A stretch of DNA of 64,000 nucleotides from CAZIHO01 sp964538875 (GTDB lineage Bacteria > Pseudomonadota > Gammaproteobacteria > Chromatiales > Chromatiaceae): contig CAZIHO010000002.1 of assembly GCA_964538875.1 (NCBI GenBank), positions 35,268 through 99,267 of the forward strand, given 5' to 3'. Below the pieces are notes generated by a model, which was given only the letters and a program-made list of their open reading frames with translations, was not told where the DNA came from and ran no database searches. The position numbers and the translations under genes are program-made. Each line of letters opens with the position of its first letter. Positions within the stretch are counted from its first letter, which is position 1. This document shows, piece by piece, positions 8,515-15,885 of the stretch.

Positions 8515-8961
8515 GTGACTGAAGAAATAAATAGCGGGCTAGACATGGAACTTAGCAGCGGAATCGCCGCGTTTGAGGCGAAGCATTTTTCTCGGGCAGT
8601 GCAACTGCTGTCGCCCCTTGCCGAGGCCGGTGACGCGGAGGCTCAGTACCGGGTGGCGATCATGGCCCAGAACGGGTTGGGATTGCATCGGAATCCGGAA
8701 CTGGCGGTCCGCTGTATGCGTGCGGCGGCAGCGGCCGGGCACGCCCTTGCCCAGCATGGCATGGGGTTCATGTACTTGGAAGGCGATTGTCTGCCCAAGG
8801 ACCCGGCGGCGGCGGTCCCTTGGTTCAAAAAGGCGGCCGCCCAGGGGTTGGCCGGTTCCCAGGCTATGCTGGGAATACTATTTGCTGAGGGGCGTGGGGT
8901 GCCCCAGGACCTGGAGCAAGCCCAATATTGGAATCGCTTGGCAGGCATGGAAGAGGGCTGA
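8515..8961 (+). CDS. Sel1-repeat (TPR-like) protein
   Basis: This 148-residue protein is made almost entirely of Sel1-like repeats, about 36 residues each. Examples are AEAQYRVAIMAQNGLGL, ALAQHGMGFMYLEGDCL and AGSQAMLGILFAEGRGV, each followed by a helix such as AVPWFKKAAAQG. Such repeats mediate protein-protein contacts. There is no signal peptide, so a cytoplasmic adaptor role is likely; the partner is unknown. GTG 8515 is chosen because an AAGGA ribosome binding site lies 9-10 bases upstream; the ATG at 8510 reads into a stop after one codon, and ATG 8545 is the only other option. Confidence 0.8.
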   Translation: MTEEINSGLDMELSSGIAAFEAKHFSRAVQLLSPLAEAGDAEAQYRVAIMAQNGLGLHRNPELAVRCMRAAAAAGHALAQHGMGFMYLEGDCLPKDPAAAVPWFKKAAAQGLAGSQAMLGILFAEGRGVPQDLEQAQYWNRLAGMEEG

Positions 8962-9063
8962 TGTCCGCATTTGCTATCCAAGTCTGGCATTGCGAACCAT
9001 CAAGGACCCTGTCCTGGTTCTGAGCTACGCTATTTCGATGTTGGGACCGGAGGCGCCGCTGTC

Positions 9064-9597
9064 ATGAACTTCCAGGTGTCAAGCGCGGAGTTGGGCCAAG
9101 CTCGGGCGCCCCATGAGTTGCTGCTGTTCAACCTCATGTTTTTCCACCTGTTGCTGGGCGCCGCGACCGTGGTGCTTCTGCTGACCCGGGCGGACTATTT
9201 GCATTCCTTAGGCCATATGGCATTCGCGGTTCCCCTGGGCGCATCTCTGTTGATTATTGGGTACATCCATTTCAAAGCCCATCAGGCGCGGGGACAGGGG
9301 TCTTGGTTCGTGGCCGCCCATTGGCGCTTGGCCATGGGGCGCGGCCGGTTGCTGCTAGCCGCCTACGGTTTGACGGGTTTGATTCTGGGCGTGGGGTTTC
9401 TGGTGGCGGCGAGCGCGGATAAGCCGTCCATGCAGAATATCCTGCTCACTATCGCCACCCGGATTGGGGTGGTGCCGATCTTGCTCGCGGTGATGGTTTG
9501 CTTCGTGCTGGAATCCAGCGGGCTGTACCAGGCCAGGCGGGGCGAAGTTCCCGACTCCTTGCTTAAGCGATTTCCAGCACCGGCCGATGTGGCATGA
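9064..9597 (+). CDS. Small integral membrane protein, unknown function
   Basis: This 177-residue protein has about four hydrophobic segments: near residues 20-40 (LLLFNLMFFHLLLGAATVVLLL), 52-70, 95-120 and 130-155. Short charged loops separate them, and a basic, soluble C-terminal tail follows. I do not recognise the family. ATG 9064 is preferred to the in-frame codon at 8971 because the extra N-terminus is not hydrophobic and has no ribosome binding site. It follows the Sel1 gene by about 100 bases and is convergent with the SH3-domain gene at 9641. An inner-membrane location is predicted; no function is proposed. Confidence 0.7.
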   Translation: MNFQVSSAELGQARAPHELLLFNLMFFHLLLGAATVVLLLTRADYLHSLGHMAFAVPLGASLLIIGYIHFKAHQARGQGSWFVAAHWRLAMGRGRLLLAAYGLTGLILGVGFLVAASADKPSMQNILLTIATRIGVVPILLAVMVCFVLESSGLYQARRGEVPDSLLKRFPAPADVA

Positions 9598-9640
9598 ACG
9601 CTGGCGCTTCTGCCTCGTTGGGGCGCCGGGCAATTCAAGA

Positions 9641-10306
9641 CTAGAGGGATCCCCAGGGGGTCTTGCGGCGTTGAAAGCGCAAGTGGGGCAGGAGTAGTCC
9701 AAATAGAATGCCAGCCCCGAGGACTCCGGCGCCAATCAGAAACCATTGTTGGGTGGTGCGATTGCCGAGATCCCGATTTTCCTGTTTCAGATCCTCCAGT
9801 TCCCGGGTTAGGTCAGACACACTCTTGCGTAATTCCGCCCGTTCGTTAGCGATGCGAACCGCGTCGGACGATACCCGATGAATCGCCTCAAGTTCCTGCT
9901 CTAGTTGCTGCTTGTCTTTCTTGATTTGGTCATGACTGGTCTGAAGGGCACGAAAGTCCTGCTGGACCTGCATGAGCTTGGCGGTCAGTTGGTCCGGGGA
10001 TTGCTGTAGCTCCGCTAAGCGGGTTTTGAGGGTTTCAACTTGATCCCGGGTGGCGGGTTCCCCAATCAGTTGGTAAGTCAGTACATAGCCCTCCTGCCCT
10101 TTGTAGCGGATCAGGCTGAAGCCGCTGTCCTTGTTGGAGCGAACCACCTCGACCTGGGTGCCACTCGGCAACATACGCAGGATCCGGTGGTCATTGGACT
10201 CACCGCTGCGCATGTGGATCGACAGCCGGTCGGTGACGTACATGGTCTCCGCCGCCTGTCCTACCGTGAGATAGAGTCCAAGGATCAAGAGTAGAAATTT
10301 TTTCAT
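9641..10306 (-). CDS. YgiM-like SH3-domain / coiled-coil membrane protein (TIGR04211 type)
   Basis: The 221-residue protein begins with a signal peptide (MKKFLLLILGLYLTVGQAAE). A bacterial SH3 domain follows (YVTDRLSIHMRSGESND to GYVLTYQLIGEP, about residues 25-90), then a long coiled coil of about 100 residues rich in Glu, Gln and Leu. A single C-terminal transmembrane helix (WFLIGAGVLGAGILFGLLL) and a basic tail close it. This is the architecture of E. coli YgiM and the TIGR04211 family, envelope proteins of unknown role. ATG 10306 is chosen because the signal peptide starts there. It is 39 bases downstream of argF on the same strand, but a functional link is not evident. Confidence 0.82.
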   Translation of the reverse strand: MKKFLLLILGLYLTVGQAAETMYVTDRLSIHMRSGESNDHRILRMLPSGTQVEVVRSNKDSGFSLIRYKGQEGYVLTYQLIGEPATRDQVETLKTRLAELQQSPDQLTAKLMQVQQDFRALQTSHDQIKKDKQQLEQELEAIHRVSSDAVRIANERAELRKSVSDLTRELEDLKQENRDLGNRTTQQWFLIGAGVLGAGILFGLLLPHLRFQRRKTPWGSL

Positions 10307-10345
10307 GAGTGCTCCTCGGCTCATCGGGATTGGGCTCAACCCTAG

Positions 10346-11263
10346 TCAAGCCAACAAAAACTCTAACAAGGCCTTTTGGGAATGTAAGCGATTTTCTGCT
10401 TCGTCCCAAACCACGGATCGAGGACCCTCGATGACGGCGGACGCGACTTCCTCGCCGCGATGGGCCGGTAGACAGTGCATGAACAGGGCGTTGGGCGCCG
10501 CCAGGTCCATCAAGGATTGGTCCACCTGGAAGCGGGCAAAGTCCTGGCGCCGTTGTTGCTGCTCCTGTTCCTGACCCATGCTGGCCCAAACGTCGGTGAC
10601 CACCAGGTCCACCCCTTCTGCCGCTGTTAGGGGGTCCCGGAAAATCGGGCAGCGCTTTGCCTCTGGTTCCCAAATGGCCCTGTTGGGTTCATAGCCATCT
10701 GGGCAGGCAATGCGCAACTGGAAGTCCAATTGACTGGCGGCTTCGATATAAGAATTGCACATATTGTTGCCATCGCCGACCCACAGCACTGTCTTGCCGT
10801 TAATGGACCCCCGGTGTTCCTGGTAGGTCATGAGGTCCGCCAGAAGCTGACAAGGATGCACCAAGTCGGTCAATCCATTGATGACTGGAACTCGGGAATA
10901 GGCCGCGAAACGCTCCACCAGTTGGTGGTCGAAGGTTCGGATCATGAGTCCGTCCACCATCCTGGATAACACCCGGGCGCTGTCTTCCACCGGCTCGCCG
11001 CGCCCAAGCTGAGTGTCCTTGGAGGACAGAAATAGAGCATGTCCCCCCAATTGCAGCATACCGACCTCAAAGGAAACCCGGGTGCGGGTGGACGATTTTT
11101 CAAAAATCATCCCCAGCGTCAGGCCCTTGAGGGGCTCATGGGTGGCACCCGAGTAACAGAGCGCCTTGAGGTCTATGGCGCGCTGGATCAGGGCGTTGAT
11201 TTCCTGGCCGCTGAGATCCGTCAATCGCAACAGATGGCGAGGGTTGGAGGGGGGCTGGCGCAT
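10346..11263 (-). CDS. argF: Ornithine carbamoyltransferase
   Basis: ArgF condenses ornithine with carbamoyl phosphate to give citrulline in arginine synthesis. The 305-residue protein has the carbamoyl-phosphate motif SSTRTR (57-62), the HPCQLLAD motif, and the ornithine-binding MHCLPAHRGEEV near the C-terminus. Length is normal for a catabolism-independent ArgF. It starts 26 bases after the argD stop and is evidently the second gene of an argD-argF operon, under whatever control acts upstream of argD. Confidence 0.96.
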   Translation of the reverse strand: MRQPPSNPRHLLRLTDLSGQEINALIQRAIDLKALCYSGATHEPLKGLTLGMIFEKSSTRTRVSFEVGMLQLGGHALFLSSKDTQLGRGEPVEDSARVLSRMVDGLMIRTFDHQLVERFAAYSRVPVINGLTDLVHPCQLLADLMTYQEHRGSINGKTVLWVGDGNNMCNSYIEAASQLDFQLRIACPDGYEPNRAIWEPEAKRCPIFRDPLTAAEGVDLVVTDVWASMGQEQEQQQRRQDFARFQVDQSLMDLAAPNALFMHCLPAHRGEEVASAVIEGPRSVVWDEAENRLHSQKALLEFLLA

Positions 11264-11289
11264 GATGGACCTCTTGTCCGTGGCACGAC

Positions 11290-12462
11290 TTACTGAAGAA
11301 AGCTTTCGATCAGCCCGCCCAAGACATCGACCAGTTGGTCAGCCTCGGCGTCGCTATAAATAAGGGGCGGCAACAGCCGTATCACCCGTTCTGCGGTGAC
11401 ATTGATGAGCAGCCCGGCGTCCAGCGCCCGGGCGACCAACTCCGCGCAGGGGCGATCCAATTCGATCCCGATCAAGAGGCCCAAACCGCGAATGTCCTTG
11501 ACCCCGGTCTGGCCGGCCAAGCGGGCCCCTAGACCAGACCGGATCCGGATGCCTAATTCGGTGGCCCGCTCCAGGAGCCCATCCCGTTCAAGCACCTCTA
11601 GGACACTCAAACCGGCACGACAGGCCAGCGGATTGCCGCCGAACGTGGAGCCATGACTACCTGGTCCAAACAAGCTCGCGGCCTCGCCCTGCGCCAGACA
11701 GCAACCGATGGGGACCCCATTGCCCAACCCCTTGGCTAGAGTCATGACATCCGGAACCACTCCCTGGTGCTGATGGGCAAACATACGCCCGCTCCGGCCC
11801 ATCCCGGTTTGGATTTCGTCCAACATCAGCAGCCACTGCCGGGAATCGCACAGGGATCTGAGTTGGTTCAAGTAATCCTTGGGCGGGATGTTGATGCCGC
11901 CCTCGCCCTGGATCGGCTCCACCAGTACCGCCACGATGTCCGGCCGGGTTGCCGCCAGGGCTTCCAGCGGGCCTATTTCGCCGTAGGGCACATGAATGAA
12001 ACCTTCGACAAGCGGTTCAAAACCCTGTTGGATCTTTCGATTGCCAGTGGCGCTCAGGGTGGCCAGGGTACGGCCGTGAAAGCTCCCTTCCATGACCAGA
12101 ATGTGGGGCCGTTCCACACCCCGGCGGCGCCCATGCAGGCGCGCCAGCTTGATGGCCGCCTCGTTGGCCTCCGCTCCGGAGTTGCAAAAAAACGCCCGCT
12201 CCATGCCCGCCGCCTGGGTAAGACGATCTCCGAGGGCCTGCTGGTTGGCAATGCCGTACAGGTTGGAAGTGTGGATCAGGGACGCTATCTGCTCCCCCAG
12301 CTGGCGGGTGACTTCCGGATGGCTGTGTCCCAGGCCAGTCACGGCAATGCCAGATAGGGCGTCCAGATAGCGGCGGCCGACCGTATCCCAAAGCCATGCC
12401 CCCTCGCCCCGGACAAAAGTGACGGGAAGCCGATTGTAGGTCGTCATCAGGGAATCGGACAT
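11290..12462 (-). CDS. argD: Acetylornithine aminotransferase
   Basis: ArgD is the class III PLP aminotransferase that converts N-acetylglutamate semialdehyde to N-acetylornithine. In the 390 residues I see the N-terminal FVRGEGAWLWD, the GAEANEAAIKLAR PLP-phosphate region, the LDEIQTGMGRSG motif and the PLP lysine in TLAKGLGNGVPIG. ATG 12462 (MSDSLMTTYNRLP) fits relatives; an upstream in-frame codon at 12486 falls inside the U-tract of a terminator and is rejected. The gene is unusual in having an intrinsic terminator ending about 20 bases before its start, which suggests attenuation or a very short leader. argF follows. Confidence 0.95.
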   Translation of the reverse strand: MSDSLMTTYNRLPVTFVRGEGAWLWDTVGRRYLDALSGIAVTGLGHSHPEVTRQLGEQIASLIHTSNLYGIANQQALGDRLTQAAGMERAFFCNSGAEANEAAIKLARLHGRRRGVERPHILVMEGSFHGRTLATLSATGNRKIQQGFEPLVEGFIHVPYGEIGPLEALAATRPDIVAVLVEPIQGEGGINIPPKDYLNQLRSLCDSRQWLLMLDEIQTGMGRSGRMFAHQHQGVVPDVMTLAKGLGNGVPIGCCLAQGEAASLFGPGSHGSTFGGNPLACRAGLSVLEVLERDGLLERATELGIRIRSGLGARLAGQTGVKDIRGLGLLIGIELDRPCAELVARALDAGLLINVTAERVIRLLPPLIYSDAEADQLVDVLGGLIESFLQ

Positions 12463-12481
12463 GGCGCAGTGGTTTGGCTGA

Positions 12482-12525
12482 TCCAAAAAATAAAAAGCAC
12501 CCCTGAAAATATTTTTTCAGCGGTG
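12482..12525 (-). terminator. Intrinsic terminator / candidate attenuator ahead of argD
   Basis: Read on the minus strand, CACC, a mismatch and CTGAAAA (12525-12515) pair with TTTTCAG, a mismatch and GGGTG-side bases (12509-12498) round a 4-base loop. The stem is 4 + 7 bp with one mismatch. It is followed directly by CTTTTTATTTTTT (12496-12484). This is a textbook Rho-independent terminator. It could end the transcript of the pRiA4b-like gene (stop at 12637), but the argD ATG is only 20 bases further on. Any promoter upstream of it would therefore have to read through it to express argD. Confidence 0.75.
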
Positions 12526-12556
12526 GACTCGAATGCGTGGTGAAGAAAAGCTGGTG

Positions 12557-12584
12557 AATATACCAGGCTAGGTTGGATACGCAA
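12557..12584 (-). promoter_or_regulatory. Candidate argD promoter with overlapping CTGGT/ACCAG dyad
   Basis: On the minus strand TTGCGT (12584-12579) and TATATT (12562-12557) are separated by 16 bases, a plausible sigma-70 promoter. The -10 lies inside a perfect inverted repeat CTGGT-N6-ACCAG (12551-12566), which would suit a repressor. One half contains TGAAT, the core of an ARG-box half site, but the second half does not match, so ArgR binding is only a guess. Transcription from here would start about 25 bases before the terminator hairpin at 12525. Confidence 0.4.
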
Positions 12585-12610
12585 CTCCTTTTGAACCGAT
12601 CTATCCAACC
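12571..12610. repeat. Perfect 9-bp inverted repeat, argD upstream region
   Basis: GGTTGGATA at 12571-12579 is repeated as its exact reverse complement TATCCAACC at 12602-12610, with 22 bases between. It lies between the stop of the pRiA4b-like gene and the candidate argD promoter and overlaps that promoter's -35. No U-run follows on either strand. It could be an operator with separated half-sites or an RNA hairpin. Confidence 0.45.
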
Positions 12611-12636
12611 AATGCCGTATAAAACTTTGGCGCCAC

Positions 12637-13206
12637 TTAGGGGTTGCCTTTGTCCAACGGCTGGGCATAAGCCTGGGCGAGACGGCGATTGGTGGCCGCT
12701 AGGTCAAACCGGCTGGTGGCGATTTCCTGTCCCCACTGTTCCCAGGCGCCAGCATATTCCCGGTGGCCGGGGTCCGCTAGTACGTTGCGCAGGTGCTGGT
12801 AATGGCGCGGCCCGCCACTCTCCTCGGGCGGGCAGGGTTGGCGTCCAGCCAGGCATCTAGGCTGGACAAGTGGCTCATTCCCGGTCTGGATGGCCTCCAC
12901 AAGAATTTCATGGTCCCAAGGCTCAAGAAGGTCGTAATAGTAATGAAAGCGCAGGCCTGGGGTGGCGATTTGGGAGAGACGGGTCCATTGCTCATTACGC
13001 AGGGGGGCTCCCCAAAACAGATCGGCGCTGGGGTCCGGGAACCCGTAGTGGGTGTCACCCACCAGAAATTCATGGTCGAAGGCACCAGTCCAGCCCATGA
13101 CCATCTGGATGAGATCGTGCAGTTGCCCGAGGTTAAATTGGTCCCGCACCAAGACGCGGCGCCAAACCAGGGGTTTAGTCCCCTTCAATGTCAGTTTGAT
13201 TTGCAT
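12637..13206 (-). CDS. Plasmid pRiA4b ORF-3-like family protein
   Basis: This 189-residue protein starts MQIKLTLKGTKPLVWRRVLV, the hallmark of the pRiA4b ORF-3 family. It continues with LGQLHDLIQMVMGWTGAFDHEFLVG and a C-terminal LAGRQPCPPEESGGPRHYQ motif, all typical. The family is widespread on plasmids and in chromosomes, and its biochemical role is not known. An in-frame ATG at 13275 would add 23 residues before the conserved domain; 13206 is preferred because the domain begins there, but neither start has a strong ribosome binding site. Here it sits alone between the arginine and PHA genes, which suggests lateral arrival, though base composition is not obviously different. Confidence 0.78.
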   Translation of the reverse strand: MQIKLTLKGTKPLVWRRVLVRDQFNLGQLHDLIQMVMGWTGAFDHEFLVGDTHYGFPDPSADLFWGAPLRNEQWTRLSQIATPGLRFHYYYDLLEPWDHEILVEAIQTGNEPLVQPRCLAGRQPCPPEESGGPRHYQHLRNVLADPGHREYAGAWEQWGQEIATSRFDLAATNRRLAQAYAQPLDKGNP

Positions 13207-13371
13207 GCTGGGGGAGCCTGTCCCAGGAACAATATCCCTGAATTTGATCCGCAGGGGTCTATAAATCTGGCCCATTATAAGGGCTAAATCTCATTACCGC
13301 CGCACGGCCGGGGGGGAAGGTTCGGTGGTGGGCCGTGGCGGCCCAATCAGCTTGGGCGCCCAGCCCGGCAT

Positions 13372-13402
13372 CCTGGTGAGGATTCCGGACTGGGGCACCA
13401 GG
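13372..13402. repeat. Inverted repeat just downstream of phaC
   Basis: CCTGGTG at 13372-13378 and CACCAGG at 13396-13402 form a 7-bp inverted repeat 9 bases beyond the phaC stop. A second short palindrome, GGGCCG-TGG-CGGCCC, follows at 13330-13344. Neither is trailed by a U-run on the minus strand, so termination of the phaEC transcript here is only a possibility. Confidence 0.3.
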
Positions 13403-13410
13403 TCCCTAGG

Positions 13411-14478
13411 TTAGCTGTGTTCGTTCAGCCATTTGCCGATGGCGGGCGTCACTTCCTTTTGCGCCTTGCCAGATACGTAGATACCAATATGGCCGCCGGG
13501 GAAGGCTAATTCGCTGTAATCCGACGAGCTGGTCCGGTCCCGCAGGGCCCTGGAGGCATCCGGAGGAACCAGGTGGTCTTGGAGCGCATAGATATTCAGC
13601 AGGGGACAATGAATGTTGCGCAGGCTGACTTCCTGGTCGCCGATGGTCAGGCCGCCGTTAATCAACTTGTTCTGCTGGAAGAAATCCTTGGCGAATTGAC
13701 GGAAGGTTTCGCCCGCTTGGTCCGGGCTGTCGAAAATCCATTTTTCCATGCGCAGGAAGTTCTTGATTTTGTCCGGGTCGTCCAGCAGGTCAACCATGTT
13801 GATGTATTTCTGGCCGGTGAGGCTGAACGGCTTGAGGGAGAGGAACGTCCAGTTCAGCATTTCGCCCGGAACATTGCCCAGCGTGTCCACGATCTGGTCC
13901 ACGTCCATGGTCTGAACCCAGGCGGACAGCAGGTTGTCCGGCGTCTTGAAATCCACCGGGGTCACCATGGTGACCAGGTTGCGGACCTTATCCTGGTGCA
14001 TGGACGCGTAGCACAGGCTGAACGCGCCGCCTTGGCAAATGCCCAGCAGGTTGATCTTGTCCAGGCCGTGCCGCTTGCGGATGACATCCACGCAGGAGTC
14101 GATGTAGCCGTTGAGGTAGTCGTCCAGGGTCAAGGCCCGATCCGCGTGATCCGGGTAGCCCCAGTCGATCAGGTAGACATCCTGGCCGGTGGCCAACAGT
14201 CCCTTGATGGTGGAGCGGTCTTCCTGGATATCGGTCATGTAGGGACGGTTGACCAGGGCGTAAACCACCAATAGCGGGACGGGATTTTTCTTCACCCCTT
14301 CCGGCCCTTGGTAGCGGTACAACACCAGCTTGTCTTCCCGGTATACGGCTTCCCGGGGTGTCACCCCGGTGTCGATCTGCTGGGCATTGAGCAAATTCTC
14401 AGTGCCCTGGCCCAGTTTACGGGCAAAGTCCATCATCTCGTCATAGAGCGCTTCCGGGCGAATCTCGATGGGTAACAC
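13411..14478 (-). CDS. phaC: Class III poly(3-hydroxyalkanoate) synthase subunit PhaC
   Basis: PhaC polymerises 3-hydroxyacyl-CoA into PHA at the granule surface; class III enzymes need PhaE. The 355-residue length equals that of the Allochromatium type. The lipase-like box GICQGG has its catalytic cysteine at about 148, with the aspartate in ALQDHLVPPDAS (about 301) and the histidine in FPGGHIGIY (about 330). A GTG at 14478 is chosen: GAGGAGAG lies 4-10 bases upstream and would be a perfect ribosome binding site. A TTG at 14493 would place that site inside the gene. It follows phaE by 66 bases and is surely co-transcribed. Similarity to purple sulfur bacterial PhaC is high by eye. Confidence 0.96.
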   Translation of the reverse strand: MLPIEIRPEALYDEMMDFARKLGQGTENLLNAQQIDTGVTPREAVYREDKLVLYRYQGPEGVKKNPVPLLVVYALVNRPYMTDIQEDRSTIKGLLATGQDVYLIDWGYPDHADRALTLDDYLNGYIDSCVDVIRKRHGLDKINLLGICQGGAFSLCYASMHQDKVRNLVTMVTPVDFKTPDNLLSAWVQTMDVDQIVDTLGNVPGEMLNWTFLSLKPFSLTGQKYINMVDLLDDPDKIKNFLRMEKWIFDSPDQAGETFRQFAKDFFQQNKLINGGLTIGDQEVSLRNIHCPLLNIYALQDHLVPPDASRALRDRTSSSDYSELAFPGGHIGIYVSGKAQKEVTPAIGKWLNEHS

Positions 14479-14544
14479 GGTCTCTCTCCTCAATTGGGTG
14501 GTGCGGGCGGGCCGTTAAGGCCCGGCTGGGCTAGCGGGCAGCGC

Positions 14545-15576
14545 CTAGGCCGAACCGTCGGCGGAATTTTTCCCGGCGGCTGGCTTACGCGGCGCGGCTG
14601 TCCTAGTGGCGGCGGGTTTGTCCGCCAGACCAGCCAGTTGCTCCTTCAGCGCGTCCAGCTCACGCCGGAGCCGCTTGTTTTCCCGCCGGGTTTCTTGGAC
14701 CCGGTCTTCCAGAGTGCGCAATTCCGTGCGGGTGGGCATGTTGAGGGCGCCCAGGTTCTCGTCCACCATGATGGACATGCGCTTCTTGAGAGCCATGAGG
14801 GCGTTGACCAGGGCGCCATGGACCTGGGCGTGCTCCGGCGTTGCCACCTGCTCGCCATAAACCTGCTCGCAGCATTCCACCCACAGATCGTATAGGGCCC
14901 GATAGGAAGTGATGGACTTGCCGTCCGCCGCCATCTTGGCCAACCGCTCCCGCAGTTGTTCCAGGGACATGATGCCCAGGCCAGAGAAGAACTTGAAATA
15001 ATCCTGGCTAGCCTTCTGATAGGCCAGGCCGCGCCGGGCCAGGTCTTGGTACTGGGCCTGCTCTTCCCGGGAATAACCGAGGCCGGGCGCCGACAGGAAC
15101 CGGTTGAGCTTTTCGCCAACCTGGTCATGAGGCATGTTGCGCAGCATGTCGCCGGGAGTGAGGGACATGGACGAGGCAAAGCGTTGCCAGTTATCGAACG
15201 GCATCTCCCAAAAGGCCATCATCTTATGGAGATTGTCGTCGCCGGGGTTCTGAATGCTCAAGCCGAACGCTTTTTGCATTTCATTGATGGTCTTTTCCAT
15301 GGCGGCGGCCCAGTCGCCGCCCTGCAGATTTTGGTTGAGGTTATCGGCCAGGTGGAAAAAGGCCTTGCCTTGGTCAAGCATACGATCGACCAGCAACCGT
15401 CCCTCCTGGGGAACACCAGCGGATACTGCTTGCCACCAGTGATCCATGGCTCCCTCCCAGGAGGGGAATGCGGGCTTGGCGAGACCCAGCGCCTGGGAGT
15501 TCATGGAAGTCCATGTTTCCCAGTATTTGCGTTGTGTCTCAAGCCAGTCGTCGCTCCAGAAGCCTGTTTTACTCAT
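14545..15576 (-). CDS. phaE: Class III PHA synthase subunit PhaE
   Basis: PhaE is the non-catalytic partner of class III PhaC. The 343-residue protein starts MSKTGFWSDDWLETQRKYWE and contains the conserved GLGYSREEQAQYQDLARRGLAYQKA block (about 165-190). It ends with a coiled coil rich in Arg and Glu and an Ala/Pro/Lys tail that may bind granules. ATG 15576 is chosen because the family similarity starts there. PhaE is less conserved than PhaC, and the context (phaC 66 bases downstream) makes the call secure. Confidence 0.94.
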   Translation of the reverse strand: MSKTGFWSDDWLETQRKYWETWTSMNSQALGLAKPAFPSWEGAMDHWWQAVSAGVPQEGRLLVDRMLDQGKAFFHLADNLNQNLQGGDWAAAMEKTINEMQKAFGLSIQNPGDDNLHKMMAFWEMPFDNWQRFASSMSLTPGDMLRNMPHDQVGEKLNRFLSAPGLGYSREEQAQYQDLARRGLAYQKASQDYFKFFSGLGIMSLEQLRERLAKMAADGKSITSYRALYDLWVECCEQVYGEQVATPEHAQVHGALVNALMALKKRMSIMVDENLGALNMPTRTELRTLEDRVQETRRENKRLRRELDALKEQLAGLADKPAATRTAAPRKPAAGKNSADGSA

Positions 15577-15885
15577 CTTTTTTGGGTCCCTGTTGGTTGA
15601 CGTGGAGAATACCCTAGCACGCGGTTTTGTGCAGCGCAACAATTTAGGCTTGATTGTACTGAGGTGAAGCTAAAGCCTATGGGTCTGATAATAAGGGTAT
15701 CAGTAAAGGTTATGCAACCTGGGTCTGACCGCGCTGCCGGGCGTCAGGCGCCCGGCTGGTCCGGCGCCGGGCATTGCGGGTCCGAACTCCGCCTGGATGA
15801 CCGGGCATGAGCATAAGGGAATGAAAAACCAAGCGTTTTTCCGCATTTCCGGGGCTCGCGAGACTGATATGGCCTCCATGTACCG
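15577..15885. other. Intergenic region between divergent phaE and the sugar dehydratase gene
   Basis: This region of about 310 bases holds the phaE promoter region and perhaps that of the surface-polysaccharide cluster. It contains the dyad and candidate promoter described at 15684-15716 and a repeated 8-mer GGGTCTGA (15680-15687 and 15721-15728). A weak stem AAAAAC/GTTTTT lies near 15820-15840. No coding sequence is seen. Confidence 0.5.
15684..15716 (-). promoter_or_regulatory. Candidate phaE promoter with CTGATA-N7-TATCAG dyad
   Basis: On the minus strand TTGCAT (15716-15711) and TATTAT (15692-15687) are 18 bases apart, about 110 bases before the phaE ATG. A perfect inverted repeat CTGATA-N7-TATCAG (15684-15702) covers the -10. 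That arrangement is what a repressor of PHA synthesis could use; the regulator is not visible in the window. Confidence 0.35.

Noticed and set aside
8322..8546. 74-codon minus-strand ORF in the pilB/Sel1 gap, considered as a pilin or small gene
   Set aside because: It has no prepilin motif, no ribosome binding site, and overlaps the Sel1 start.
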